DNA from: Thauera humireducens
Lineage (GTDB): Bacteria; Pseudomonadota; Gammaproteobacteria; Burkholderiales; Rhodocyclaceae
Assembly (NCBI RefSeq): GCF_001051995.2
Contig: NZ_CP014646.1
Span: forward strand, 1,798,001 to 1,862,000
Direction of reading: 5' to 3'
DNA length: 64,000 nt
In this document: positions 54,070 through 63,027 of the stretch, in pieces
How the letters are laid out: each line of letters starts with the position of its first letter
Numbering within the stretch: the first letter of the stretch is position 1
Made by a program: the position numbers and the translations under genes
Notes under the pieces: model-generated
The model's input: only the letters and a program-made list of their open reading frames with translations
The model's database searches: none
What the model was told of the DNA's origin: nothing

Positions 54070-54726
54070 CTCGACGGGGTGGGCTACCGAGAGCGTGCCG
54101 TTATCGAACAATTGCGTGTGGTCCGCCCAGACATCCTCATCTTGGCCGGTGATGTGGTCGATGAGCCTGGCGATCTGCCAGTCCTACGCGCACTCCTGTC
54201 GCAAGTCGACGTGCCGCACGCTGTCGCGGTACTGGGAAACTGGGAGTACTGGGGCGATGTCCCGCTTGAGCAATTGCACAAGCTCTATCGTGACCACAAC
54301 GTCACGTTGCTGGTGAATGCAGGGGTGCAATTTCCGGTTGAAGGCCGCCAAGTTCGACTGTTCGGCCTTGATGACGCAACGGCGGGGACGCCGCGCCTCG
54401 ATCTCGCCATTCGGGGCCCGGAGGAAGATGCTGCGGGACTAACGATCCTGGTCCAGCATTCCCCCGGTTTCTTTGCGGCGAAATCGGCCGGTGTAGGGCT
54501 GCCCAACAGAGCCTTCGACTTGTGTTTGTCAGGCCACACCCACGGCGGTCAAATCACGCTGTTTGGCTGGGCGTTTGGCCCGTTGCCGCCTGGCAGTGTG
54601 CCGTTCGTGGCAGGGCGATACGAGACGGCGGTGTGTCCGCTGTATGTGTCGCGGGGGCTTGGCACATCAGTTCTGCCGCTGCGGTTTTTTGCACGGCCCG
54701 AGATTGCGGTTTTTGATCTTCAATGA
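54052..54726 (+). CDS. Metallophosphoesterase, 5' end incomplete
   Basis: 224 residues from a GTG. Calcineurin-like motifs: SDLHLDG (DxH), ILAGDVVDEP (GDxxD), VLGNWEYW (GNxE variant of GNHE), LVQHSPGF and SGHTHGGQ (GHTH). The reading frame stays open upstream (RIAV preceding LSDLHL) but no normal start codon or ribosome site is seen before it runs into the divergent gene. This suggests loss of the native 5' end. Catalytic residues are intact, so it may still be functional if translated. Confidence 0.75.
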   Translation: MLSDLHLDGVGYRERAVIEQLRVVRPDILILAGDVVDEPGDLPVLRALLSQVDVPHAVAVLGNWEYWGDVPLEQLHKLYRDHNVTLLVNAGVQFPVEGRQVRLFGLDDATAGTPRLDLAIRGPEEDAAGLTILVQHSPGFFAAKSAGVGLPNRAFDLCLSGHTHGGQITLFGWAFGPLPPGSVPFVAGRYETAVCPLYVSRGLGTSVLPLRFFARPEIAVFDLQ

Positions 54727-54791
54727 AGCTATCAGGCATTCGGATATTACGCAGCAGAACTGAAACCACAAAAAGCTAGAGCGCAACACCA

Positions 54792-55364
54792 ATGAAATAC
54801 TTGACGCTTTTCAGAATGCCAACCCCTATAAAGATTACGGGGCGCTCTTCCAGCATCACGAACGCTTTCATTAATTCAATAATTCCGGTTGTGCCTCCCG
54901 GCGAGGAAGAGATAAAACGCGCCTTGGAAATACTTGGAATGACTCCGGAAACATTTCAGTGCGCATACTGTGGCGGCGTTGCTTCGGAATGGGATCACCT
55001 TCGCCCACTCGTGAAAGACAAGAAGCCAACCGGGTACATCTCTGAAATCCACAATCTCGTTCCATCTTGTGGAAAGTGCAATCAATCAAAGGGCAACAAG
55101 GAATGGAAAACTTGGATGCTCAGCACCGCAAAACTGTCTCCAACAGCGCGTGGCATCAAGGACATCCAAGAACGAGTCAAACGACTTGAGGCTTACGAGG
55201 AATCAAAGGCTCCCACAAAAATAGACTTTGCAGCCATCGTTGGGCAGGATGTTTGGGCGCAGCACCAAGAAAATCTTGAGCGTGTGCAGTCCCTCATGCG
55301 CGAAGCGCAGGAGCTTGCTGCAAAGATAAATGCCGAGGTCGCAAGTGCATACAAAGCCCTCTAA
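54792..55364 (+). CDS. HNH endonuclease
   Basis: 190 residues. HNH/zinc features are CAYCGG near 55-60, EWDHLRPL near 65-72 and NLVPSCGKCNQSKGNKEW near 88-105, giving the four Cys and the His-Asn-His core. N- and C-terminal parts are helical and Lys/Glu-rich. GC is clearly lower than the rest of the window, a sign of transfer. No cognate methyltransferase is adjacent. The stop codon lies inside an attC-like dyad (55359-55415). Confidence 0.85.
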   Translation: MKYLTLFRMPTPIKITGRSSSITNAFINSIIPVVPPGEEEIKRALEILGMTPETFQCAYCGGVASEWDHLRPLVKDKKPTGYISEIHNLVPSCGKCNQSKGNKEWKTWMLSTAKLSPTARGIKDIQERVKRLEAYEESKAPTKIDFAAIVGQDVWAQHQENLERVQSLMREAQELAAKINAEVASAYKAL

Positions 55365-55415
55365 CCTGGTGGTCGACCTCGCTCCCTTCGGTCGCTGGCC
55401 ACCTCTACGTTGGAT
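55359..55415 (+). repeat. attC-like imperfect dyad (possible gene-cassette recombination site)
   Basis: CTCTAAC at 55359-55365 and GTTGGAT at 55409-55415 resemble the R'' (RYYYAAC) and R' (GTTRRRY) boxes of integron attC sites. Between them GGTGG pairs with CCACC and CGACC with GGTCG. The HNH stop TAA falls in the first box, as in many gene cassettes. The first base of R'' deviates, and no cassette boundary was found upstream of the HNH gene. Confidence 0.4.
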
Positions 55416-55581
55416 GACAAGTTTTTTGCAAGCTCAACGGCGGCAACGGGTCGGCTCAAGACGGTCGCAGGTGGCCAACTGTTCATAATCCCCCCAAACG
55501 GGCTCTCTACATATTCGCCTGGCGAATCACTGTGACTGCTGACTCGTAGTGAAATCGGCCACCGTGACACAGCGTGAGAGC

Positions 55582-56493
55582 CTACAGGTGGAAATGGCCT
55601 GCGGCCTCTGGCTGATAAAGCACTTTCCTAATCTGAATATGGCGGGTCCGGTTCGTCATGCGCAAGTCGAAGGCATCGCCCACCTTGTAGCCCAGGATCG
55701 CGGTACCAATGTCGGAGCAAACCGACAATTTCCCGGCGCTGTCATCCGCGTCCTCCGGGTAGACCAGCGCCACTTCCATTTCCTCGTCGTCCAGCTGCAG
55801 CAAAGTCCTTGAGTTCATCGTGACGACATTCTGCGGCACTTGACGCGGCTCGACGACGATGGCCCGCTCGATCTCGTGCTCGAGTTCGAAAACTGCCGAG
55901 GGATGCTCGAATACGAGCAGACTCGTGAGCCGTTCCTTGTCGAATTCGGTGATGTGGATGTCAGCGGCGTGATTAGAGGCGCCTTCTCGCAGGAGCCGGA
56001 GATAACGCTCGGCGCTCATGGCGAACGACTTCAGGGTAGGCGTCTGGCTTTCCAGCACGAAGCCACAGTGTTCGAAAGCCTTCAGCGACCGTGTGTTTTC
56101 CATGTGGATCTTGGCGATGAGCTTGTCGGCCCGCATTTCGAAGAACGCGAGTTTCATCCCTTCGCGGATGGCACTGGCGCCAAGCTTGCGCCCCCAGTTG
56201 TCGCGGTTGCCGATGACCAGGACCATTTCACAGTCCCGCCCGGTTTTGACGAGACGTACAAAACCCACAGGCACATCATGCCGATCGTAGGCCATGAAGA
56301 ACCGGCCGCCTTGATTGAACAGATGGGTCAGGACAGGCAGCTGAACACGTCCGATGACGTCTTCGATAAAGCGGGAAACATGGCGGGAATCGCTCAGGTA
56401 GCGGGTGACGCATTCGTCCTCCAGCCAGTCCATGAGAGTGAGCGCGTCGGCCCGAGTGATCTCGGGACACAGAGAAATGAAAGGCTTGGTCAT
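55582..56493 (-). CDS. GNAT acetyltransferase - Rnk/GreA-type fusion
   Basis: 303 residues. The N-terminal GNAT domain is near 1-165 (VGFVRLVKTGRDCEMVLVIGNRDNWGRKLGASAIREGMKLAF; NTRSLKAFEHCGFV). The C-terminal domain near 175-303 (EFDKERLTSLL...LDDEEMEVALVYPEDADDSAGKLSVCSDIGTAILGYKVGDAFD) is the GreA/GreB-Rnk domain of nucleoside diphosphate kinase regulators. The fusion suggests acetylation linked to RNA polymerase or nucleotide pools; activity is unknown. ATG 56493 is used; a GTG lies three codons earlier. Confidence 0.85.
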   Translation of the reverse strand: MTKPFISLCPEITRADALTLMDWLEDECVTRYLSDSRHVSRFIEDVIGRVQLPVLTHLFNQGGRFFMAYDRHDVPVGFVRLVKTGRDCEMVLVIGNRDNWGRKLGASAIREGMKLAFFEMRADKLIAKIHMENTRSLKAFEHCGFVLESQTPTLKSFAMSAERYLRLLREGASNHAADIHITEFDKERLTSLLVFEHPSAVFELEHEIERAIVVEPRQVPQNVVTMNSRTLLQLDDEEMEVALVYPEDADDSAGKLSVCSDIGTAILGYKVGDAFDLRMTNRTRHIQIRKVLYQPEAAGHFHL

Positions 56494-56677
56494 CTTCACC
56501 ACTTTGGCAGCGAGAATGAAAGCCTTTCATGGACACGGCCATGACGGTTCTTTCGGGAGAGCCGCCATTTTAGGGTTCTGCGAGGGCGAAGTCGAGGCGA
56601 CCCGCGTATGCCGCTTGAAGTAACCCCGTGACCGAGGACCTTGGTCTCTGCTGACCCTACCCTTGTTCAGTCATCAC

Positions 56678-57466
56678 TCACCCATCCCCCCGCTCCCCCG
56701 CAAACTCCCCCGGCGTCGCCCCGAAATGCTCCCTGAAGCTCGCGATAAACGCCGACACCGAGTCGTACCCGCAGGCAATAGCGACGTCGGTGACGCGCTC
56801 GCCGGCTTCGAGCAGGGGCAAGGCGCTGATCAGGCGCAGGCGCTGGCGCCAGAGGCGGAAGTTCAAGCCGGTGTGCTGGCGGAAGAGCCGTGCCAGCGTG
56901 CGTTCCGTGCATCCCAGGCGTGCGCTCCAGGCAACCAGGCCTTCGCGTGAATCCGGTTCGGCCTCGAGCGCTTCGCAGATCCGTCGTAGGCGGGGCTCCT
57001 GCGGCAGCGGCAGCATCAGGCCCAGCGTGGGCGCTGCGGCCACCTGATCGAGCAGGACGGCGGCGAGCCGGCCGCCTGGCCCGTGCTCGTCGTACTCGGC
57101 CGGCAGGGCGCCGAAGGCGCGGATCAGCTCGCGCAGCAGCGGGCTCACGGCAAGTACGCGGCAACCGCCCTGCGCGGCGGGCAAGGCGGCGGGCTCGATG
57201 TAGAGGCTGCGGATCTCGGTGTCGGCCGAGCAGCGGACCTGATGCGCCACGCCCGCGGGAATCCACACCGCGCGCTGCGGGGGCGCGATGAATCGCCCCG
57301 CATCGGTGCGCACGTCGAGCACGCCGGCCACCGCATACGCAAACTGGACCCAGGGATGGGCGTGGCGATAGCCGAGCGCGCGATTGGCCACCGACTCGGC
57401 GTGGCCGAATATCGATCGCGGCAGGGCGGCGAGCCCGGCGAGTTCTTCGGAAGGCGTCGGTAGCAT
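56678..57466 (-). CDS. AraC-family transcriptional regulator
   Basis: 262 residues with an N-terminal cupin (GYRHAHPWVQFAYAVAGVLDV; FIAPPQRAVWIPAGVAHQVRC) and a C-terminal double HTH near 165-255 (WSARLGCTERTLARLFRQHTGLNFRLWRQRLRLISALPLLEAG, VTDVAIACGYDSVSAFIASFREHFGATPGEF). Divergent from the SBF-like carrier gene, which it probably regulates. Confidence 0.93.
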   Translation of the reverse strand: MLPTPSEELAGLAALPRSIFGHAESVANRALGYRHAHPWVQFAYAVAGVLDVRTDAGRFIAPPQRAVWIPAGVAHQVRCSADTEIRSLYIEPAALPAAQGGCRVLAVSPLLRELIRAFGALPAEYDEHGPGGRLAAVLLDQVAAAPTLGLMLPLPQEPRLRRICEALEAEPDSREGLVAWSARLGCTERTLARLFRQHTGLNFRLWRQRLRLISALPLLEAGERVTDVAIACGYDSVSAFIASFREHFGATPGEFAGERGDG

Positions 57467-57635
57467 GTCTTGTCAGCGATATCGAAGTGCCGGTTGGCGT
57501 TAGCTGGAAGTATCGCCCTTCGTTAGGCTTCGTCTCAAGCGCGCTACCGTCGCGGCCAGCGCGCCTTTCCGGGGCCTGTTTCCAGCCCGGTTCCACCTCA
57601 CCCTCTCCCCTTTCTCCGCACATGCCCGGACCGCC

Positions 57636-58631
57636 ATGAACCTTCTGCTTCTGCTTTTCGACCGCTTCACGCTCCTGCTCACCGCCGTCGTGGTGCTGGC
57701 CACCTTTCTGCCCGCGCAGGGCGCGTTCGCCGTGTTCTTCGACTGGCTGACCCATGCGGGGATCGCGCTGCTGTTCTTCCTGCATGGCGCGCGGCTTTCG
57801 CGCCGGGCCATCATCGACGGAGCGATGCACTGGCGCCTGCACCTGCTGGTGTTCGTGTGCACCTTCGCGATGTTTCCCCTGCTCGGCCTTGCGCTCGGGC
57901 CGGTGCTGCGTCCGCTGCTGGGCGACGGGCTCTGGCTCGGCATGCTCTACCTGTGCCTGCTGCCGGGCACGGTGCAATCGGCCATCGCCTTCACCTCGAT
58001 CGCGCGCGGCAACATTCCGGCGGCCGTCTGCGCGGCGTCGGCATCGAGTCTGGTCGGCATCGTGCTGACGCCGCTGCTGGCGGGCCTGGTGCTGGGCAGC
58101 ACCGGGGCGGGCGTGCCGCTCGGGGAAGCCGTGCTGAAGATCGGCGTGCAGTTGCTGCTGCCCTTCGCGGCCGGCCATGCCCTGCGCCCGTGGATCGCCG
58201 ACTGGGTGATGCAGCAGCAGCGCTGGCTGCGCCTGGTGGACCAGGGGTCGATCCTGCTGGTGGTGTATACGGCCTTCGGCGCGGCGGTGCTCGACGGGAT
58301 CTGGCGCGTGGTGCCGGCCTCGGCGCTGGCGCAGTTGGTGGTGTGCTGCGTGGTGCTGCTCGCGCTGGTGCTGGTCGCCACCACCTGGCTCGCGCGCACG
58401 TTCGGCTTCAATGTCGAGGACGAGATCACGATCGTGTTCTGCGGCTCGAAGAAGAGCATGGCGACCGGCGTGCCGATGGCGCAGATCATCTTCAGCGGCG
58501 GGGCGGCGGGCCTCGCCATCCTGCCGCTGATGGTGTTCCACCAGATCCAGTTGATGGTGTGCGCCGTGATGGCGCGGCGATACGCCGAGCGCGACCAGCC
58601 GGCGGCCGTGGAGCAGCGCGCCCCGCACTGA
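57636..58631 (+). CDS. SBF-like bile acid:sodium symporter family protein
   Basis: 331-residue membrane protein with nine to ten hydrophobic segments (PF13593-like). Motifs: LLPGTVQSAIAFTSIARGNIPAAVCAASASSLVGI near 110-145 and VFCGSKKSMATGVPMAQ near 265-281. Family members carry organic anions with sodium; the substrate here is unknown. Divergent from the AraC regulator. Confidence 0.88.
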   Translation: MNLLLLLFDRFTLLLTAVVVLATFLPAQGAFAVFFDWLTHAGIALLFFLHGARLSRRAIIDGAMHWRLHLLVFVCTFAMFPLLGLALGPVLRPLLGDGLWLGMLYLCLLPGTVQSAIAFTSIARGNIPAAVCAASASSLVGIVLTPLLAGLVLGSTGAGVPLGEAVLKIGVQLLLPFAAGHALRPWIADWVMQQQRWLRLVDQGSILLVVYTAFGAAVLDGIWRVVPASALAQLVVCCVVLLALVLVATTWLARTFGFNVEDEITIVFCGSKKSMATGVPMAQIIFSGGAAGLAILPLMVFHQIQLMVCAVMARRYAERDQPAAVEQRAPH

Positions 58632-58673
58632 GGGCCGAGGCGGGGCCGCGCTTCTGACTCGGGCGCGGCCTCG

Positions 58674-59474
58674 TCAGTGCTGATCGCCGGTATTGGCCGC
58701 GGCGAGGAAGGCCGGCCGCTCGCCGCCGCCATGCAGCAGCAGGTTGGTGCCGGCGAAGTAGGCGGCCATCGGCGAGCCGGCGTACAGACAGGCGTTGGCG
58801 ATGTCGTCCGGCGTCGCCATGCGGCCGGCGGGGATGGTGGCACCCACCGCGGCGATGCCGGCCTCGTCGCCATAGTGCAGGTGCGCCTGCTCGGTCTGCA
58901 CCAGCCCCGGGCTGATGGTCAACACACGTACCTTGGGCGCCCACTCCACCGCCAGCGAGGACGCAAGCGACAGCACACCGGCCTTGGCCGCACCATAGGC
59001 GGCGGTGCCCGGCGAGGGACGCGACGCGGCAACGCTGCCGATGAAGATGATGACGCCGCCGCCGTCCTGTTCCTGCATCAGCGCATTGGCTTGCTGGGCG
59101 ACGTTGAGCGGAGCGATGAGGTTGAGGCGGATGATGCCTTCGTGAAAGCGCGGCGAGGCCTTGTCGGCAAGCGCGAAGGGCGCCCCGCCGGCGTTGTTGA
59201 CCAGCACGTCGAGGCGGCCGAAGCGCTCGCGGATGGCGGCAAACAGGGCCTGCGGCGATTCGATGTCGCGCACGTCGGCAGGGATGAAGTCAGCCGCCTT
59301 GCCGCCGGCCTCGGGCAGTACCTCCGGCGCATTGCGGCCGCAGACGACCACCGTCGCCCCCGCGGCGAGGAAGCCCCGCGCGATGCCGGCGCCGATGCCC
59401 TTGGTGCCGCCGGTCACGAGCACGACCTTGCCGCGGTAATCCAGCGCCGCCGATGGGGAAGCCTGAGTATTCAT
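58674..59474 (-). CDS. Short-chain dehydrogenase/reductase
   Basis: 266-residue SDR: TGGTKGIG near 21-28, NNAG near 95, Ser in FIGSVAAS near 147 and YGAAK near 160. Arg after the second strand (CGRN) suggests NADP(H). Divergent from the enoyl-CoA hydratase, with motif copy 11 between them. Confidence 0.88.
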   Translation of the reverse strand: MNTQASPSAALDYRGKVVLVTGGTKGIGAGIARGFLAAGATVVVCGRNAPEVLPEAGGKAADFIPADVRDIESPQALFAAIRERFGRLDVLVNNAGGAPFALADKASPRFHEGIIRLNLIAPLNVAQQANALMQEQDGGGVIIFIGSVAASRPSPGTAAYGAAKAGVLSLASSLAVEWAPKVRVLTISPGLVQTEQAHLHYGDEAGIAAVGATIPAGRMATPDDIANACLYAGSPMAAYFAGTNLLLHGGGERPAFLAAANTGDQH

Positions 59475-59539
59475 GCACCTGTCTCCACGAGGGTTCGTTC
59501 GATGCCTGCGAGTCTAGGGGCGCGCTTCGCCCCGATCGT

Positions 59540-59555
59540 CGTCTGAACGGACGAT
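59540..59555 (+). promoter_or_regulatory. Repeated 16-bp motif, copy 11
   Basis: CGTCTGAACGGACGAT, 79 bases before the enoyl-CoA hydratase start and 65 bases from the divergent SDR start. Identical to copies 5 and 9. Confidence 0.75.
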
Positions 59556-59634
59556 GAGCGGCTTGCGTCGAGGGCGGAACATTCGTCCCATCCCCTTCCC
59601 CGGCCGTCGCGCGCGGGGCGCTCCTGGAGACGCC

Positions 59635-60438
59635 ATGACCACAGACCTGACACCGCCGTCCGATCCGGCCTCGCCCCTGCTGCTCGAACGCCTCGACGGC
59701 GGCGTCGCCCTGCTGCGCCTGAACCGGCCGCAGGCCACCAACGCGCTGTCGCTCGAACTGCAGGCCCTGCTGTCGCAGCGCTTCACCGAGCTGGCGGCGG
59801 ACGACACGGTGCGCTGCATCGTGCTGACCGGTGGCGACAAGGTGTTCGCGGCGGGCGGCGACATCACCAGCATGGCCGGCGTCGGCCCGATCGAGATCAC
59901 CCAGCGCCACACCGAGCGCGTGTGGGGCCCGATCCAGCATTGCCCCAAGCCGGTGATCGCCGCGGTGTGCGGCTACGCCTACGGCGGCGGCTGCGAACTG
60001 GCGATGCTGGCCGACATCATCGTCGCCGGCGAGGGCGCCCGCTTCTGCCAGCCCGAGATCCGCATCGGCATCATGCCGGGCATCGGCGGCACGCAGCGCC
60101 TGGTGCGCGCAGTCGGCAAGGCGAAGGCGATGCGCATGGCGCTGACCGGCAAGCCGATCACCGCGCACGAGGCGTGGACCGCCGGCCTGATCAGCGACCT
60201 GGTGCCCGACGACCAGGTGATTCCGACCGCGATCGAGCTGGCGCGCACCATCGCGGCGATGCCCCCACTGGCCGCCGAACAGATCAAGGAATGCATCCTG
60301 CTGGGCATGGATGCCCCGCTCGAAACCGCGCTGGCGATGGAGCGCCGCGCCAACGCGCTGCTGTTCGCCTCGCGCGACCAGAAGGAAGGCATGCAGGCCT
60401 TCATCGACAAGCGGCCGCCGAAGTTCGAAGGTCGCTGA
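59635..60438 (+). CDS. Enoyl-CoA hydratase/isomerase
   Basis: 267-residue crotonase-fold enzyme. AAGGDITSM near 77-85 forms the oxyanion hole. Both catalytic Glu positions are present: GGGCELAM near 117-124 and QPEIRIGIMPGIGGTQRL near 138-155. It hydrates an enoyl-CoA to the 3-hydroxyacyl-CoA. The start at 59635 follows a CTGGAGA site. It is followed after 38 bases by an SDR that could oxidise its product. Confidence 0.92.
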   Translation: MTTDLTPPSDPASPLLLERLDGGVALLRLNRPQATNALSLELQALLSQRFTELAADDTVRCIVLTGGDKVFAAGGDITSMAGVGPIEITQRHTERVWGPIQHCPKPVIAAVCGYAYGGGCELAMLADIIVAGEGARFCQPEIRIGIMPGIGGTQRLVRAVGKAKAMRMALTGKPITAHEAWTAGLISDLVPDDQVIPTAIELARTIAAMPPLAAEQIKECILLGMDAPLETALAMERRANALLFASRDQKEGMQAFIDKRPPKFEGR

Positions 60439-60476
60439 CCCCTCCAATCCACATCGACCCATCAACAGGAATCGAA

Positions 60477-61232
60477 ATGTCCGACTCGCTCTTCAGACTG
60501 GATGGCTGCGTGGCCATCGTGACCGGCGCCGGCCGCGGCATGGGCCGCGGCGTGGCCGAGACCCTGGCCCGCCAGGGTGCAACCGTCGCAGTCAACGACT
60601 TCTTCCCCGAGCGCGCCGAAGCCGCCGCTGCCGAACTGCGCGCCGCCGGGCTGAAGGCCCTGGCCGCGCCCGCCGACGTCACCGACTACGATGCGGTGCA
60701 GAAGATGGTGGCCGCGGTGCGCGAGCAGGCCGGCATCGTGGACATCTATGTGTCCAACGCCGGCGTGCCGACCACCGGCATGGGCTACGGCAAGTTCCTC
60801 GAGTCCCGGCCCGAGGACTGGGAGCGCTTCGTCAAGCTCAACATGTACGGTCTGATGAACGGCTGCCACGCGGTGCTGCCGGGCATGATCGAGAAGAAAT
60901 GGGGCCGCATCGTGGCCATCACCTCCGAGTCCTGGCGCGCGGCCGTGCCGATGGGCATCGCTGCCTATGCGGCCTCGAAGGCCGGCGTGGTCGGCTTCGT
61001 GCGTCAGCTCGCGGCCGAGGTCGGGCGCAAGGGCGTGAATGTGAACGCGCTGTCGCTGGGCACGATGAACAACTGGGAAGGCTCGGAGGAGCTCGCGCGC
61101 AAGAACTGCATCATCCCGCGCGCAGGTTCGCCCGCCGATGTCGGCGCCGGCGTCGCCTACCTCGCCTCGCGCGAGGCGGAATGGGTCACCGGCCAGATCG
61201 TGCCGCTGAACGGCGGCGGCATCACCGCCTGA
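60477..61232 (+). CDS. Short-chain dehydrogenase/reductase
   Basis: 251-residue SDR: TGAGRGMG near 16-23, SNAG near 97, Ser in AITSESWR near 143 and YAASK near 160. AGGA lies seven bases before the ATG. Second gene in the enoyl-CoA hydratase operon; probably a 3-hydroxyacyl-CoA or ring-alcohol dehydrogenase. Confidence 0.9.
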   Translation: MSDSLFRLDGCVAIVTGAGRGMGRGVAETLARQGATVAVNDFFPERAEAAAAELRAAGLKALAAPADVTDYDAVQKMVAAVREQAGIVDIYVSNAGVPTTGMGYGKFLESRPEDWERFVKLNMYGLMNGCHAVLPGMIEKKWGRIVAITSESWRAAVPMGIAAYAASKAGVVGFVRQLAAEVGRKGVNVNALSLGTMNNWEGSEELARKNCIIPRAGSPADVGAGVAYLASREAEWVTGQIVPLNGGGITA

Positions 61233-61286
61233 GTCGCTACCTCCTCAATCGCCCCTTCTCTGGCCGGGCCCCGCCCGGTCATGCAA

Positions 61287-61324
61287 AACGCCCCATCGGT
61301 CCCGGACGGAACCGATGGGGCGTT
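61287..61324. terminator. Bidirectional terminator
   Basis: Perfect 14-bp stem AACGCCCCATCGGT with ten-base loop between the SDR and the convergent chemoreceptor gene. Four T residues follow on the minus strand. Confidence 0.8.
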
Positions 61325-61362
61325 GTCTTGTGGGCACGCCGACCGGCGCGCACCGAACCGCC

Positions 61363-63012
61363 TCAGGCCAGGCGGAAGCGTCCCGACAGATCGTCCAGCG
61401 TGCGCGCCAGCGCATCGAGCCCGGCGGCCGACTCGGCGCTGCGGGTGGCGCTTGCCGAGAGGTCGCCCGTGCCGCTGGAAACACTCTCGATGCGGCGCAC
61501 GATCTCGCGCGTGGACTCGGCCTGCGCCTTGATCAGCTCGCCGATGCTGCCCACGGCCTCGAACACCGCATGAGTGCCTTCGCGGATGCTCTCGACCGAC
61601 ACCTCGGCGTCGCGCGACAAGCCCTGCCCCGCAGCCACCCGCTCGACGACCTGCTTCATGCCGGCGGAAACGCCGCGGGTGCGATCCTGGATATCGCTGA
61701 TGGTGACGATGATCTCCTGCGTCGACGCCGCCGTGCGTTCGGCCAGTTTGCGCACCTCGTCGGCGACGACGGCGAAACCGCGCCCCTGTTCGCCCGCACG
61801 CGCGGCCTCGATGGCGGCGTTGAGCGCCAGCAGGTTGGTCTGCTCCGCCACCTCACGGATGACATTGACCACGCCGCTGATGCGTTGCGACAGCTGCTCG
61901 AGTTCCTGGACCTGGACGGCGGTGGTGTCAACCACCTCGGCCACGCGATGCATCTCCCGGGCCATGCTGCGGATGAACTGCCGGCTGTCCTCGGCGCGGG
62001 CCGAGGAGCGCTCGGTGGTCTGCAGCGACAGGCTGGCATGCGTTTCCACCTGGTCGATCGAATGGACCAGGGCATTGGCCGCCTCGGACATGCGGTTGAG
62101 CGCCTCTTCCTGCGACAGCGCGTGCTGCGAGGCCGTCCCGGCGATGCCCGACATCTGGCGCGCCTCCACGCCCAGTTGCTTCACCTCGCGGCGCAGGTCG
62201 TCGACCAGGCCGTGGAGCCGGTCGCGCATGTGCCCGATCTCGCCGAGCAGCACGCCGAACTCGTCCGAACCCAGCGCGGGCACGCTCACCGAGAGGTCGC
62301 CATCCGCGATCGAGCGGGCGACACGCGACGCCACGCCGAAGGCGGTGCGCAGGCGCCGGAGCGTACTCACCGCGATGAAGACCCCGCACAGCGTGCCGAT
62401 GACCGAGAGCGCCAGATAGGCGCTTATGGTGGCGTGGTAGCGCTCCTGCGCGGCCTCGTACATGCGGGCGGTGACGTCGGTCTGGTGGGCATGGAGCGCG
62501 GCCAGGGCCTCGCCCGTGGCATCGCCCGCCGGTTCGCCGCCCTGGACGAAGGCGCTCATGTAGGTCAGGCGGAAGTGGCCGGTGCGCAGCGACGCCAGCA
62601 CCTCGTCGACCTGCGCCAGCCACTCCCGGTAGTGCCCCTCGAAGGCGGTGAACAAGGCCTCTTCCTCGGGGTCGCGCAGCCGCTCGCGCTGCGCCTGCAG
62701 CAAGGTCTCGATCTCGCGCGTGTTGCGGTCGATCTGCTCGAGGTAATAGGGCAGCGGGCGCTCGTGCGCCGAGGCCAGACCGCCCTCGGGGTCGAGCTGG
62801 AAGGCGAGCGGGATCAGCCGGCGGTTCGACAGCAGCCGCAACTGGATCGCCTCCAGCCGCCCCAGGGTGGCGATGTTGATCTCGTGAACCTCGCGCAGGG
62901 ACTCCTTGGCCTGGTGAAGTCCGTACCAGCCGAAGGCCACTGCCGCGAAGAACAGGAAGCCCGCGACCGCGGCCCAGATCCACAGGCGCTGTGCAATGCT
63001 GAGTTTCGTCAC
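61363..63012 (-). CDS. Methyl-accepting chemotaxis protein
   Basis: 549 residues. Transmembrane segment near 10-30, a periplasmic four-helix-bundle sensor near 35-190, a second membrane segment near 197-217, HAMP near 218-270 and a signalling domain with the hairpin tip [38 protein letters not shown] near 395-432. The ligand is unknown; chemotaxis to the catabolic substrate is possible given the surroundings. Confidence 0.94.
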   Translation of the reverse strand: MTKLSIAQRLWIWAAVAGFLFFAAVAFGWYGLHQAKESLREVHEINIATLGRLEAIQLRLLSNRRLIPLAFQLDPEGGLASAHERPLPYYLEQIDRNTREIETLLQAQRERLRDPEEEALFTAFEGHYREWLAQVDEVLASLRTGHFRLTYMSAFVQGGEPAGDATGEALAALHAHQTDVTARMYEAAQERYHATISAYLALSVIGTLCGVFIAVSTLRRLRTAFGVASRVARSIADGDLSVSVPALGSDEFGVLLGEIGHMRDRLHGLVDDLRREVKQLGVEARQMSGIAGTASQHALSQEEALNRMSEAANALVHSIDQVETHASLSLQTTERSSARAEDSRQFIRSMAREMHRVAEVVDTTAVQVQELEQLSQRISGVVNVIREVAEQTNLLALNAAIEAARAGEQGRGFAVVADEVRKLAERTAASTQEIIVTISDIQDRTRGVSAGMKQVVERVAAGQGLSRDAEVSVESIREGTHAVFEAVGSIGELIKAQAESTREIVRRIESVSSGTGDLSASATRSAESAAGLDALARTLDDLSGRFRLA

Positions 63013-63027
63013 GTTGTCGTGCCCTCG

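Noticed and set aside
55365..55581. Possible small genes in the gap after the HNH nuclease
   Set aside because: Short frames lack ribosome sites and recognisable products; only the attC-like dyad is worth noting.
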